From positions 23,192,847 to 23,256,846 of the forward strand of contig CM057230.1 in assembly GCA_029891385.1 (NCBI GenBank): DNA of 64,000 bases, given 5' to 3'. Positions 37,544 to 50,500 of the stretch are shown here, in pieces. The notes under the pieces were generated by a model. It had not been told where the DNA came from. It saw only the letters and a program-made list of their open reading frames with translations, and ran no database searches. The DNA comes from Erythroxylum novogranatense (taxonomy: Eukaryota > Streptophyta > Magnoliopsida > Malpighiales > Erythroxylaceae). A program made the position numbers and the translations under genes. Each line of letters begins with the position of its first letter. Position 1 is the stretch's first letter.

Positions 37544-37850
37544 GATAAATTCACCGTGCTAAGCATATAGCTTAGTGAGTAATAACTAATCTATACAGAA
37601 GTGACAACTCATCATACATAATCATGTAATAACATAAGCATGCATTAAAAAATTGCCTAACATTAAATCAGACATAATGCATTTCAAAATAGATTTTTAT
37701 AATTATCAAAATTGAATATCACAAGAGGGTATAAACCCTTCAGAATCATAATACAAGTTGGTTTATATCAGAATCAAACAGATATCAAAATACAAAATCA
37801 GATGATTGCTAAATCTATTTACAAAAGCGAGTAACGAGACTTATACAGAA

Positions 37851-37935
37851 GAGATCGAAGTCTCGACACCGAAATGTCCAGAAGAGACCGAAGTCTCGAC
37901 ATCGAAGTGTCAATAACAGAAGACACTGAAGTGTC
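37851..37935 (-). repeat. Five tandem 14-nt hairpins with UUCG-type loops
   Basis: Hairpins lie at 37851-37864, 37865-37878, 37884-37897, 37898-37911 and 37922-37935. On the minus strand, the sense of the host LTR, they read GAGACTTCGATCTC, GACATTTCGGTGTC, GAGACTTCGGTCTC, GACACTTCGATGTC and GACACTTCAGTGTC. The stems are self-complementary, and most loops are TTCG or near it, which in RNA would resemble the very stable UUCG tetraloop. Confidence 0.8.
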
Positions 37936-39256
37936 ATAAAAGCAACTGCTGACCCTTCTAGGCATACCTATTTACCCACAACTAGGTCTCAATAATCTTT
38001 AAAACAAAACAAGATCATTTCAGATATTACATGTGCAAAGCAAGTAGTCAATTATATTAACATGCAAATAGCACTTCCAATGACATAAACATGCAAATGC
38101 CTCAGAAAATCATTGTCTGAAATTCAGAATACAATAAGCATAAATCAAATTCAACTAGCAGAATAAAGTAAGGTAAATAGCACTTCAATATCTCATTCAT
38201 CAGTTAGTACCTCGGACCTTCATGTCCGGAATCAGTACACAATTCAGTACACATTCATCAATATCAATTTTAATTCAATAATAAATAAAACAAATCAAGG
38301 TGAGACCATCTTAGGTTACTCATAAAATTTACCGTCTAAATTACTTACAAAAGCTCCTTGTTTTCTTATTGTCTCGAAGTCCCGGCAATATCTGGAATTG
38401 GTCACTCTAAAGATTTTTTAAAATATTCAATACAAATATATATTACTATTATACACAATTATGAATTCAATTATGCACATTCATGTATACTGAATATGTA
38501 TGATGCATGTTCATATCAAAATTTGGGTTTCTTATCCTTAATCTTATCACATTATCGATCATGTGAAATCATACTCAAACCCTCAATCCATATTTATTTC
38601 ACAATCCACCTTCAGGTTCACTTTGCTCAATTATTCTCATCAGGAAGGTGAGGTAATTAGGTGATATTTCCTTCTAAAAAGTTTTTTCTCTTTGTCTTAG
38701 GTTTCCAATGATACTAAGTTCATCTAATTTGGTTTAGTATTCAATGAGTTATGCTCAAAATACCACAAATTGTGTACATTTGACATTTTGACTAATGCAT
38801 GATCATGACTCCAAGTTGTACACGTCATAACTCTCAATTCCAATATCCAAAAATTACAAAATTTATACTAATTTAAAACTAAGATAATAAGTTTCAACTT
38901 TGGTGAAGAAATCTCAGTCTAATTCGGCCTACATCAATACATTTTATTCAAAAACTACAGGATATGATTTCTGTCCCTGGTAGTGCTACAACCTAAGCCA
39001 AGACTCAATTTCATGCCAAATTTTGAAACTCTTAGAGATAGAATTAAAATTTAACATCTTCAATAACGTTGTAGAAATATGTCTCTAGTTTAAGATGAAT
39101 TAAGAATCAACTCATTTGGAGATCTAAAATTCAAGTTATAATCGAAATACCAAAGCAAGTTCAGTGAAAACACATACTTCTTCATTTTCTTCCAGGTTTT
39201 TCCCCAAAACAGACTTTCAGGTCAATGTTACACAATAATTTTGACAATGAAAATGA

Positions 39257-39432
39257 AGGATCTATGTTGGGTCCGTGTTTTGAGTATCGGGGTGAACTAG
39301 ACGCAACGTACCCCAAGTTGGCACGCGACCACAACCTTCATAGGTATTGTCCTCTTTGGTACTCGAACTCGAGACCTCAAGGTTTTATTGCATTTAAATG
39401 CACTCCTCTTACCATTGAGCTAACTAGTTAAT
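39257..39432 (-). mobile_element. SINE-like unit with tRNA-type promoter boxes
   Basis: On the minus strand TAGCTCAATGGTAAGAG (near 39422-39406) matches a pol III A box. GAGTTCGAGTACC (near 39370-39358) approximates a B box, about 40 bases further on. The region following it to about 39257 is GC-richer than its surroundings. There is no acceptor-stem pairing, so it is not a tRNA gene. The 3' border and tail are unclear. Confidence 0.5.
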
Positions 39433-40002
39433 TAAAATTCACTCTAAATTGGTGTATTTGGACTTAATTAAGGCTTAAAATGAACCTAAATTATTGATTG
39501 AATAATTAGTTAAGAGTTTGATAAGTTTAGGTTATTAATTGAAGTCATAACATAAAGAGTGTATTGTTTTGATGTTAATGTAAACAAATCTGGAAATTAT
39601 GATGTGATGAAGGAATAAAGGTGTTCTTATGAATACAAGCATGATCTTAAAGATATAAGTAATGTGTATTAGGCATGAATGAATGAGCATTGAAGAACAT
39701 AAGGTAATTATGACTGAGAATTAGGTAATTGTGTGATTATATTTTGCTATAAAAAGTTTGGTGAACATATGATTGATGAATTTGGAGTAAATCAAGTTTA
39801 CTTAAGATATAAACCTATTTTCAAACTAGATGTATACAAGCTATAATGTTTGAATGGTCAAGATTTTTGTATAAGGATACATACTCGGAAGGTTAATTGA
39901 GCGTGCATCGAAACATCACACATATACATGCGCATGATTGTATATTCATATGATTAAACAAATTAGTGATTTGTGAACTATGTGTGTATTGCATGACAAT
40001 AG

Positions 40003-40072
40003 ACGCACAAGGTGATTGCCAACATCTAGACATTGCTAGAACATCAAGACAATAACTTTTTTGGAGCATACT
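40003..40072 (+). other. Candidate non-coding exon inside LTR fragment
   Basis: A 70-bp segment bounded by acceptor-like GACAATAG and donor-like GTGAGTTAAC, aligned with the counterparts at 8061 and 11924. Confidence 0.35.
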
Positions 40073-40278
40073 GTGAGTTAACTTAGATGTGTAAACTCAA
40101 TTATATGTGATTTTGTATGAATTAAATGTTAATATGAAATGTGTGTTCAATTGATTGATGAATGTTGGACTTAGATTCGAGAAGTTTTTTATATATGTGG
40201 TATGAGTACACTAAAATGAAAGCATGGAATATAAAATGATGAATCTCATGACATTGAAATGCATGATCATATAAATGA

Positions 40279-40455
40279 GTTGTGACCAGAGTGACCGATG
40301 TGCAGAAAAGAGCTTTAAGCTCAGGATTATAAAAGAGAGCCCTAAGTTCAGATAATATGGGCTTGATATCCAAAAAAGATACAGGTCAGGTATGAGCTTG
40401 ATATATACAATAGATACGGATTAGTAAATTGGGTTGATAGGAACTTAGTCACATC
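40279..40455 (+). repeat. LTR hairpin region, diverged copy
   Basis: It holds GTTGTGACC (40279), the perfect hairpin GAGC-TTTAA-GCTC (40310-40322) and TTAGTCACAT near 40444 as the degraded second arm. The hairpin is identical to one in the solo LTR at 61815. Confidence 0.6.
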
Positions 40456-41189
40456 AAATCATAAATGAGAATGGAAACCCTTATGCATTTGCATATACAT
40501 CACTACATGTATCATATGATTGAATTGAATTGAATTATTTAATTGTTTGAAATAGTGAAATACAATTGAAGTTAATGGATAATGTGTTATGATGTGCTTG
40601 TAAAAATATGCTGAACTTGATGTACTTTTTAAAGTGTGATGAAATGTGACGTGGTATTCAATACTGGATTATATGAAATACTTGTCTTTCTTGTGATTTG
40701 ACTTGAGTGAATACATCGATGATGGCTCACTCATTGAGTTCGTAAATTTAACAAAATTGCAACATTATTTTTTCAAGTTCAAAGGAATTCTAACCACTGA
40801 GGTTATATAGTAGAAATCTAGTACTTGCATTTTGGTGATAAGAATGACTTAAAGGTTTGATCAATTGAATCTGCGGAGTCTAGATATATGTCTTATGTAA
40901 TAGCATCCCATTTTATGCTATATTTTTTTTATATTGAGATTGGAACTAATAAGAATGTTGTGTAATGTATATATATATGGATTGAGAATTGTAATGGCAT
41001 ATGACTCTTATTTCTACGAATGAAACGAGTAGAAATGATCATTTAAAATGCTTATGGAATATATGATGCCTTTAATGAGTTGGTTTGATTATTCTAATGT
41101 ACCATTTTCAGAGAGTATGTCCTCGAATATCCTCTGGTATGCTCGGGTTTATGCTCTATGGGAGTGGTATGTTACAATAGGTCTCTAAT

Positions 41190-43776
41190 TTGTTGAAGTA
41201 AGGTGTGTTGATAGTTTTAAGTATAAGTTCAAGATCTAAAAATAGTGGGTGACTTCTTCACTTTTGTTTTGGTTGGTGCACATATAGTTCTTGGTATTCA
41301 ATGGTTAGTTTAATTGAAGATGGTGTAATAAAATTGGCAATAGATGTTAATGATTTTTTGGGTTAATGGGAAGAGATATAAACTATAGGGAGTGCCACGT
41401 GGATCACCTCTTGAGGCAAAATTCAAGGTGATGACAAAACAAAAGGGGTCTAAAGAGAGCTTAAATTATAAACTCACAGATATTAACTGACTTCAATAAT
41501 ATGTTGATGTATTTGGGAGCCAATCTCCCTACCACCCTTTCGTACCCACTTTCTTACTCTTGTCCTTTACCGAAATTCACCAATATAGGGCCATATATAT
41601 ATCCTTATTATCAAAAAGATGAAATTGAGGGACATATTGTTGACTTTTTATCATAAGGCTTTATATGACCTAGTTCGAGTCTATATGCTAATCCTGTTCT
41701 GCTAGTGATGAAGAAAGATGACTCATGGAGAACATGCATCGATTATAGGGAGCTTAACTGAAACACTATTCTTAATAAATATCATATTCCCAATATGGAT
41801 AAGCTATTTGATGATTTTAACGATGCTGCATACTTCTTGAAGATTGATCTTTGTTCGGGCTATCATCAAATTCGAGTGCAATATGAAGACAATCACAAGA
41901 CAACCTTTCAGACACATTCAAGCCATTATGAATTCACTTTGATGCCCTTTGGTCTCACCAATGCCCCATTAACTTTTTAAGAGGTAATGAATGATCTCTT
42001 CTGACCCCATTTAAGGCATTTTATTATGGTTTTCTTTGATGATATTTTATTTTACAACCCTCTTTGCATCTTTATAAATTTTACTTGGAGATTTTGTCAC
42101 TTTGCTACGTACTCATGCATTCTTTGCACATGTTAAAAAATGTTCTTTTGCCTAAGAACAAGTGAAATTTTTGGGACATATTGTCTCACAAGCAGGTATT
42201 AGGGTTGATCATGATAAAACTGAGGCTGTTAAACAGTGGCCTTCTCAACTAGTATCAAAGAGCTTCGAGGTTTCTTTGCAGTGCAAAATTATGAAGTTAT
42301 TGCTAATCCTTTTACTGACCTCACTAAGAAAGATTCCTTTTACTGGAATGAACAAGATAAAATTGCATTTCAACCGCTTAAGGATGCATTAACAACAATG
42401 TCAATGTTAAAGCTGCTAGATTTTCACCAATCTTGCACTATTGAACCTTATGATCGTGAATTGTTGGCTTTTGGGCTTACTGTCCAAAAGTGGAAATGCC
42501 ACTTAGTTGGCCACCATTTTTATGTTAAGACTGATCACAACAATTTTAAACACTTGCTTGAGCATTGGATTTCTACAAATTCCCAACATTGGCTTATTTT
42601 GAAGTTGCTTCTATTTGACTTTACCATTTTATATAAAGACGGTAAAGGAAATTATACAATTAAGAGCTAATCTTTTAATTTAGTTATGCTTGTACCTTTG
42701 GACTTTGTAGACTTGTAGGAAGCTTATTTTCAGGATGTTTACACGAAGAGTATCATCTCATATTTGCAGCGAGATCCTTCCCTATAGCCAAATTATCAAT
42801 GGCCCAGCCAACAAACCTTTTATAAAGGCAAGTTGGTGATTCCATCTTTTAGTAACTTACGTGCTACTCTCTTGACTGAAGCTCATGAAACTCCCTTTGG
42901 TAGTCATGGTAGCTATTTGAAGATCTTGAAGAGACTTTTTGATCAATTTTATTAGCCTCATATAAAGAAGTATATGAAGTTTCATATTTAACACTGTTTG
43001 ACTTGCCGATGTAACAAGTATGAAACTCTTGCTTTAGTGGGATATTTGTAGCCTTTACTAATTCCAAAACATATTTGGGAAGATATCTCCATTGATTTTG
43101 TAGTTGGTTTGCCAAAATCTCACGAGGTTGACACTATACTTGTAGAAGTTGATCGCTTGGGCAAGTATAGCCAAAATTTGCCACTTTCTCATCCATATAC
43201 TGCCAAAATAGTGGCTAGCATTTTCTACAAAGAAGTGGTTCATCTGCATGGTATGCCTTGTTTCATAGTTTCATATCAAGATTCAATCTTCCTCAACTCT
43301 TTTTGACAAAACTGTTTTGCCTCAGTCAAACACGCTTGAAGATGAGTTCCTATTATCATCCCCAAATGGATAGTCAAACAGAGGTTGTCAATATGTGCTT
43401 GGAAGCTTACTCGTGTTGTTTTGCTCATGAACAACCCAAGAAGTGGAGTTCTTTCTTATGGCGGGTTAAGTTTTCTTATAATACTATTTTTCATGTTTCC
43501 TCCCACACCACACCCATCAAAGTTGTCTATGCCCGCGATCCTCCTTCTTTGCATCCTTTTGTGATGGGTGAAACCTCTAATGCTGAGCTAAAAGATTAGT
43601 TGTTAACTAAACATGCTATTTTGTAATTGTTAAGAGATAACCTCACTAAGACCTAAGCTCGTATGAAGGTACAACAAGATAGGAAAAGGAGAGAGCTCTC
43701 CTTCAGAGTGGGTGCTTATGTGCTACTACATATTCAACCGTTTCAACATAAATCTCTCGCTAAACAGCGTCATGAG
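41190..43776 (+). pseudogene. Decayed gypsy pol: protease end, RT, RNase H, integrase
   Basis: The region begins with a protease end (AHIVLGIQWL near 41280). RT then shows [17 protein letters not shown] at about 41710 and FLKIDLCSGYHQIRVQ plus [10 protein letters not shown] to 41980, with a degraded catalytic block near 42040. An RNase H part has KTDHNNFKHLLEH at about 42530. An integrase with many stops includes FVVGLPKS near 43098 and SYYHPQMDSQTE near 43345. The frame is broken many times. The reading stops at 43776, where the large minus-strand element begins, and resumes at 55097. Confidence 0.85.
43772..43776. repeat. Target duplication of the large element, left (ATGAG)
   Basis: ATGAG precedes the element and ATAAG follows it at 55097-55101. 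They match at four of five bases. Removing the element and one copy brings the two integrase pieces back into order, which supports these borders. Confidence 0.75.
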
Positions 43777-44437
43777 TGTAACACCCCACTCCCGCATGAC
43801 CCGAACCCGACATCGATGGTGACATCCGAGTTCGTGCCCTGAGAGGGTGGCGTGCTACATCACTCAGTCAAAACTCGGTGTAAATTTTTTTTCTTTAACA
43901 CAAACCCACACATTTATGCGGAAAACAATTTACATAAACAATTCACTGGCCTCGGGACCCTTTTTATAAATACAATATTATTAATACAAGAATTTCAGAA
44001 AAATAAAATACACTATTGCAGACGCGCACTGATCCCGAACCTTTCTCTATTTCATTAACCAGCAGATGTCATATGCCCGTTGCCTAACGGGGTATTCTTC
44101 TGAGTCCTAAAAATAATTGCAAATTTTGGGTGAGTTTTGCGAACTCAGTGAGAAACCATCATCGATGGTTCACTCAATTCATGCACACATCGTTCCATAA
44201 AAGATATATGCTCACATTGTTGCATATTAATCACATTGCACACTATCATTTGAACACAGCCCATTTATACATTTCACACGGTTAGACATACATAACCAAT
44301 TAAATTTGTAAACACCCATAATTCACATTCAGAGATACCACAGAAGCATAAGACAGTTAGCCTTTCGCTCAATCAAAGAGATTAAAATCAGATACATATA
44401 ACATGCGCATATGACACATTTCTATTTTTATTTCGGT

Positions 44438-44617
44438 GTTGTGACCGAGCGCCTAAAATGTCCCAATAAGGGCACATTAATCGTTTAGTCAGAGGCTCTG
44501 AAACTGTCCCAATAAGGGCACATTAATCGTCGAGCTTGTAGCTCTAAAACTGTCCCATTGAGGGCTCATTAATCGTTGAGCTCATAGCTCTGAAACTGTG
44601 GCTGCTCCAGTCACAAC
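44438..44617 (-). repeat. Triple 46-bp hairpin unit with outer inverted repeat
   Basis: Three units of 46 bp start at 44459, 44505 and 44551. Each carries a CCC-5-GGG hairpin, and two carry a perfect GAGC-5-GCTC hairpin (44532-44544 and 44578-44590). The block is enclosed by GTTGTGACCGAGC (44438-44450) and GCTCCAGTCACAAC (44604-44617), which are complementary apart from one bulge and a wobble. Confidence 0.85.
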
Positions 44618-45072
44618 TATCATTAACTGATTTTGCAATCATGCACGTATTCATTTATGCTACAGTTCAATCACTTTATTCAAGTATTCCTATATCACAT
44701 TTTCAAATTATCACAATCGGGCAATTTATTCACAATAATTCACATTAAAAACGCAATGGCAGTCCCTCACACCCATAACACTTTTATACCATCACAATCG
44801 ATTCCAAATTAACACAGTCATCAGATAGGTCACAAAATCATAATCACGATTTATGATCCCAAATTAACACATTCGCACAATTGGTTCACAAACAATCACA
44901 TTCCAATCACAATCACACATAGAGCACTTCTATGTCAGTATCTCCCACTACATCGGGCACCTTCGGCCCAGAATTAGTCATAAACAAACGCAAGCCCACC
45001 ATTATTCTCCACATTATTATAAGTGTAAAATTATAAACAATCAGTAATCGAGAAACCGTCTAGGTTACTCAC

Positions 45073-45139
45073 CTATCACTTCCGAGCTAATGCCAGGAAG
45101 TCTCTGCAACGTCGGTCGATCGACGCTCCAGTTGTGTCG
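45073..45139 (-). other. Candidate non-coding exon in the 3' LTR
   Basis: A 67-bp segment between acceptor-like GATTCTTATAG and donor-like GTGAGTAACC on the minus strand. It shares a GACGTTGC-type core, a CTTCC tract and a GGCATTAGCT end with the segment at 8061. Confidence 0.45.
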
Positions 45140-46189
45140 CTATAAGAATCAGAGAACAACACGATCACTAAATATCCAATCTGAGTTAGTTAATGATGCA
45201 CATGTAGGTGTATAATTCATGTTCATGAATTACCGACCCCTATTTCCTTCTCTTTTTTCCTTTTTTTTTGTCTGACATTCTAACTAGCATATCTTTTTAC
45301 ACACAATTTATAAAATTACAAACCATACCTCGTTGGAAAGATAATGAAACCCTCTACAAGTTTTATGAAGACCATAAAAATGAAATTTACCCCTAAGGGT
45401 GACAAAAACTCAATTGAAACTTCTACCCATTCAAAACCTATCAAAACAGAATAGTACTTGGTAAATTCAGTAACTTCCATTCTCTTCAGTCAAAAATTAC
45501 ACAATAAATATGCTCAGAACGATCACAATATTTTCTACAACTTTCGTGAACAAAACAAAATCAAATTCAATTGTTAACTAGGTCAAATAATTAAATCAAT
45601 GGTGCTGCCCCAGAAATCACCCAATCTGGACAGTAATGTTCTAAACGGTATATCTCCTTGCAAAAATGTCAAATAAATGCATACTTTATACCTATGGAAA
45701 GATCAAACACAATTCTACACTTCCCATGAAGGGCTTCAAAGCCAATTCCATCTCTATCAAGCTTAAAACTTTCATGCAAGTTACTGATCAGGGCAGCAGT
45801 CAATAACCTCATGCAGGTACAGCTTTTGAAAATTCATTACTCCCACATCTGATCTCCAACAATTACATGATATATACCATTTTCAAGATAATTGCTTCCT
45901 ACACAACTCTTAAGAAGATTACTCAAGCCAATTCAATTCACAGAAATTTCTAAAATTTCTTCTAATCAGAATGTGCACCAAATCCACTCCTAGTCTAGGT
46001 TTCACCAAATTGTTCAAAATTAGTCAATATTCCACAATGCATATCTCCCAATATACAGATCGAAAAATTGCAAAATTAGTGGGAATGGAAAGATAACTTA
46101 ATAAGATTCAACTTGCATTTAGACCATTCTCCCTAACTCCATCTCAATTAATTTAGAAAAATCATCAAAACTAGTAAGTCATTGGTTCG

Positions 46190-46219
46190 GTTACTGTTCA
46201 CAGAAACTACAACAGTAAC
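46190..46219. repeat. 9-bp inverted repeat in the 3' LTR
   Basis: GTTACTGTT (46190-46198) and AACAGTAAC (46211-46219) are exact complements 12 bases apart. This LTR carries no short-repeat block in the slot where other copies have one. Confidence 0.7.
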
Positions 46220-47565
46220 TTTCCAATCCAAATTTCAACCTCTTAAGGCTAAAATTAGACAATACCTATTTCACACAAAAATGTAGCCAACAAACCAAAA
46301 TTTCATTTGGCACAAACCTCACCTCATTTGCATAACCACACAATTAGTTATGCACAAAATAGTGTACTAGGTCAAAAATCAATTTTCCAGCTTTCATCTT
46401 CAACTTACATACTATCACTTCTAACACCAATTCTACATGCATAAGCATCCTAATAACACAAGAATTAAGCCAATAGGTCATCAAGACCTTCATGTCAATA
46501 TATATCCATAAATTTCAGTACCTACTTTCGAATTCATGCATTAAAACCATAAGTAAAACATAAACATAAACATCATCTTACCTAAAGCTTCCAACTCTAC
46601 CTCTTTAAGCCTTTAATTTTCCAACTACCTTACTTCTTTACTACTTTTCCATCCTATGCATGGTGATCTTCAAGGTAAGAAGGTAGCAAGATGCATGAAA
46701 GTGAGCTCTTGAGTTTGGAGGAAGATAACACTTAAGGAGAGAACGATGGTGAGAGTAAACAATGGAGAGTAGGTTTCGGTTGGCAAATGAATAAAGCAAT
46801 AACACTTGATTTATTTCCTTCTCACTAGGAAAAACCGAGAGGAAACAAGTAGCAAACCAAGAAAACAATAATGAGGCATTAAAAGAAGTGGAATGATGGC
46901 AAAAGAGGATTGGTTCAACAATGAGGAGAAAAGTCAAAAACATTAGCTAATAAGCTTAATTTCGGTTGATGAAGATATTTACCCAATTGTTGTTCAATCT
47001 TTCCCTTTACCAATTAAGAAGAATCGTGAAACAAGGCCAAGTAAGCATTAAACATTAAATGCTTAGGTAATAAAGTCAAATGTGGAAAAGTCAAAGGACC
47101 AATCACAATTTTGAAAAAAGTAAAACCAATACCAAACAATTTCAATCCCATTTTTGGTTCCCACTAGTTTTAAGGGCCCACTTATGGGTCCCACTAAGAT
47201 ATTTAATAGCTTAGTACCAAAATAACAGTAGAAAATCAACCGGTTCGCCACTTGACGATTTTTTTCAGGTTCGGGAATTTTCTCCGGAAAATTCTAGAAA
47301 AATTTCTAAAAATCTCTTAAAATATAAAACATTCAATGGCTCACTCAGAATAAATTTTCAAACCCACTAACCACATTAATCATAATCAAATTACATTAGG
47401 CCCATCTACCGGAAATGTCATGAATGCATGTACAGTAATTTCATGTGCACAAATGATACTGTGTACCAACCCTATTATGCATGAACCGTCCTAAATCATT
47501 CCAATCCATCTCATCCTATGACAAATTTACTATTTTACCCTTCCTGTCGGGGGTGGGATGTTACA

Positions 47566-47579
47566 ATTTCTCCCTCCTT
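47566..47579 (-). other. Polypurine tract of the large element
   Basis: The minus strand reads AAGGAGGGAGAAAT directly before the 3' LTR. It has the form and position of the tract at 5712-5725, and is the expected primer for plus-strand DNA synthesis. Confidence 0.85.
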
Positions 47580-50500
47580 ATATAAATTTCGTCCTCGAAA
47601 TTCTCAGTCAACGGTTCACTATGACCGTTATCAAATGTCCCCACATATCCCATACACTTTTCCACTCAATGATTCATTTTTTTTTTCCGAAAGGTCACAA
47701 TAACCACACTCAGTCAGTTATTCAGTCACTTATTTAGCTAACTCCTTATCACTCATCACAGTAGACGGAATCAACAATGCTGTCAGTTGGCGATTTCACT
47801 ATCTTAGCTATCTCACTTGCCATTTTCAGAGTAGCCACTACCTTTAGTTCCGATGCTATGACTCAGTTCCTGTTCACTCATCACGTTTTATCCATTCAAT
47901 ACCTTTTTCTCACTATACAGACTTATTCCAATAACTTCATTGATACCCTTTTTGTTAATTATGCGTATACTTTGTCACTATGATACTTCTAATAAGATAG
48001 TTTCTCTCGTCTGCGACATTTCTCTTTCCTTTAGTACCGACACAGTGGCACTTATCTCTATTTTTCACTATAACCACTCATATTACATTGACTCTTAGTC
48101 GAGATTCAGTGTTCTTTTGACATGTCACGGTTCTATATGTATTTAATTCTTTTTCATTAGTCCGATCTTGATCCACTCCAGCTATCCCATGCAGTTTTCC
48201 TAAGCCCTTTCCTTTGTTTCACTCATCACAAGCATCTCGACTCACTGTTAGTCTTTGCCTCTTGTTAGGCATCTTTTTTTTTTATGTAATACAAGCGTGT
48301 ACAATTCCATTTTGTGCTCACCATTAGTTCTATAATCATTCAGTCAAAACTATATCATGAGGTTATAATCCTCTATAGTCCAAACCCTTAAGCACTTTTT
48401 CTATTGAATAGGAAATTCAAACCTCTACGCACTTAAATCTATAATCACTTCATTCTATACCCTTAGTGATTCAATTTCACTTTTCGCATATCCTTACTAG
48501 AACGTCTAGCTTCGACTGTTCACTTTCTTGTTCTATCACTTTTTATCGGGTACACATACTTCTTCTTTGAAGCATGCAATATTGTTTTTCCAATTTCACT
48601 CGCATATTCAGACTCATCATAGGACTCACTACTTTAACTTCTGCACTCTTAACCTTTCTTACTTCTATCCAGTATCACTAGATCTACAACTTCAATTTTC
48701 CAGAAACACTTCACAATTACCCATAATCTACTTGACACTCTTTGAAAATCCCAATATCTGTAATTGGTCTGTTCATTTCAGAATTGTCGGTGTAGTAATC
48801 ATTTATGCCCGTCTTTTTCCTCGAATAAACATAATGTATCCTTATAGGACTCTAAGGTCTCCGAGGCTTTAAACAATTACGATCATAAAACCAATACCAT
48901 TTATCAAAGTCAATTCAATTTATCTTATACCGTTTTAACATAATGTCTCAGTTCATCACACACTGCCCACTCTCCAAGGGTATGCTTATCCTCAATATCA
49001 AATTCCTCAATTCTTCTTTTCACTGTTCAACACTTTCGAGCACATTCCGTCTACAATCATAGTCACTATCATTTGCTTACCTCGCATAATTCCCTATTAG
49101 GGTCTTGTTAACTTTACCATACATCATTCTACTTTTTTATTGAGTCCACAATTAGTGTATTTGTAATCCCTTTATACTTCACGTCATTGTCAGTTTCCTT
49201 TTAGGACTTCTTATCTCTACTCATTTTCTCTTTTCAATTGATTTCCTGTCATTCACATCGACATAGGCTAATACCTAGTCATCCGTACTTGGACCTTCAT
49301 AAATTCCACTTCATTTGAGTATTTTACTTCGCAGTTCGGGACTATTTTCTTCTTAGTTTCAAATCAATATTTATCAACAGTTTTGCATCACATATGGAGA
49401 TCTATTCACTTCACATTGCAATAGAATCACCTCAAATTAAAATTCCACTCACCTACGTGGATACGTTACATTCCCGTACACACAAAGCAGATAACCTCAG
49501 TAGTATATTTCACTTGTTATGTCTAACTCTCCTCTTGAGATATGACTCAATTTCACTTATGATTTCGTCCATACTTCTTTTCGTTTTGTTCCTGTCATGA
49601 CCATTAGTCTTGCTATCGTCATTATATTGTTCACGAAAGTCTCATAAGCCAATTAGTGTCCCTAATTGCTTTTCAATCATTCTCAACTATACACACTATC
49701 TCAATCAGAACAATTTTATGCCATAATTGGAAAGATCAGAACATTCCTTACACTAAGGTTCCATGTGACAGTCACATAAACACTTTCTTTAACACTTATT
49801 CCGTAATCTACACCTCACTAGAACTTATTTCATCATATCCGGAAGCCAATTAGTAACCTATACAATTCAAACTTCCATAAAACTCCTTTCCGTTTATGCT
49901 AATCCTCAAATAGAGGACTGATGCCATAATTTTTTTTTGTTCATTTCCTCTCATAAAGGTACATTCAGTCCTCTTATGTCTTACTTTAACCCATTATGAA
50001 CTTTACACTTATAGCCACTCTAATCATTCACCGATCATCTCCTCCATGTATCTTTCACATACGTTTCCTTAATTATGATCAACTTTACTGTCCAATAGCT
50101 ACTCCCAACGGTAAATTAACATAAATGCGACAACTTTTTTCATATATCACTATCATTGTTTCATTTTTTTTTCATTTCATTTCCTTAGTTTCATTCCCAT
50201 ATCATTCATGTGTCAGCTTGACCTTTTAAGGTCATATCCACTTGGCTTATACAATGTCATCTCCTTATTGCTACATATCTCTTTATCTTCCTCAAACAAT
50301 CTATAATAGGGTATTCACAGTCCCCAAAATACGACAAAATCAGTGATACAACTCCACTGTATCTCTATCTATTTACCCATCTATTTACCATTTTTGGGTC
50401 CATATACATCTTTTCACCCAATCCAGAATTTTCCGATATACAATCAGTAGAAATTGTAGCCCTGTCTTTTTCCCTTACGATCTTATTATACTGATTTCCA

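Larger units (their letters stand above)
35146..39224 (-). mobile_element. Old minus-strand LTR fragment, split by a solo LTR
   Basis: In minus-strand sense the LTR ends at 35146 with GGGTGTCACA. It is interrupted at 35606-37538 by a solo LTR. Further right it carries segments shared with the other LTRs: GAGTAACCTAAGATGG near 38310, and GATCTCCAAATGAGTTGATTC near 39120. Its start is missing at about 39224. Its hairpin region (37851-37935) lies about 765 bp from its end once the insertion is ignored, the same distance as in the related LTRs. Confidence 0.6.
39433..41176 (+). mobile_element. LTR fragment, plus strand, 5'-truncated
   Basis: It ends GGGAGTGGTATGTTACA at 41176, the family end. 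It keeps the candidate exon 40003-40072, the hairpin region 40279-40455 and a degraded version of the acceptor region near 40750. Its start is missing. It faces the minus-strand LTR fragment that ends at about 39224. Confidence 0.7.
43777..47565 (-). repeat. 3' LTR of the large element
   Basis: In sense orientation it begins TGTAACATCCCACC at 47565 and ends GTGGGGTGTTACA at 43777. It contains the donor-like TTTAG|GTAAGAT at 46582/46581, the candidate exon 45139-45073, the hairpin array 44617-44438 and the acceptor-like TATTTTTAG|GAC at 44107/44106. It is close to the 5' LTR over most of its length. Confidence 0.92.

Noticed and set aside
37851..37935. CRISPR array or bacterial-type terminators
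   Set aside because: The repeats are 14-nt hairpins without spacers of constant length, within a plant LTR; a CRISPR or rho-independent terminator reading does not fit.
39358..39422. tRNA gene
   Set aside because: A- and B-box-like segments exist, but there is no acceptor or anticodon stem pairing; a SINE-like head fits better.
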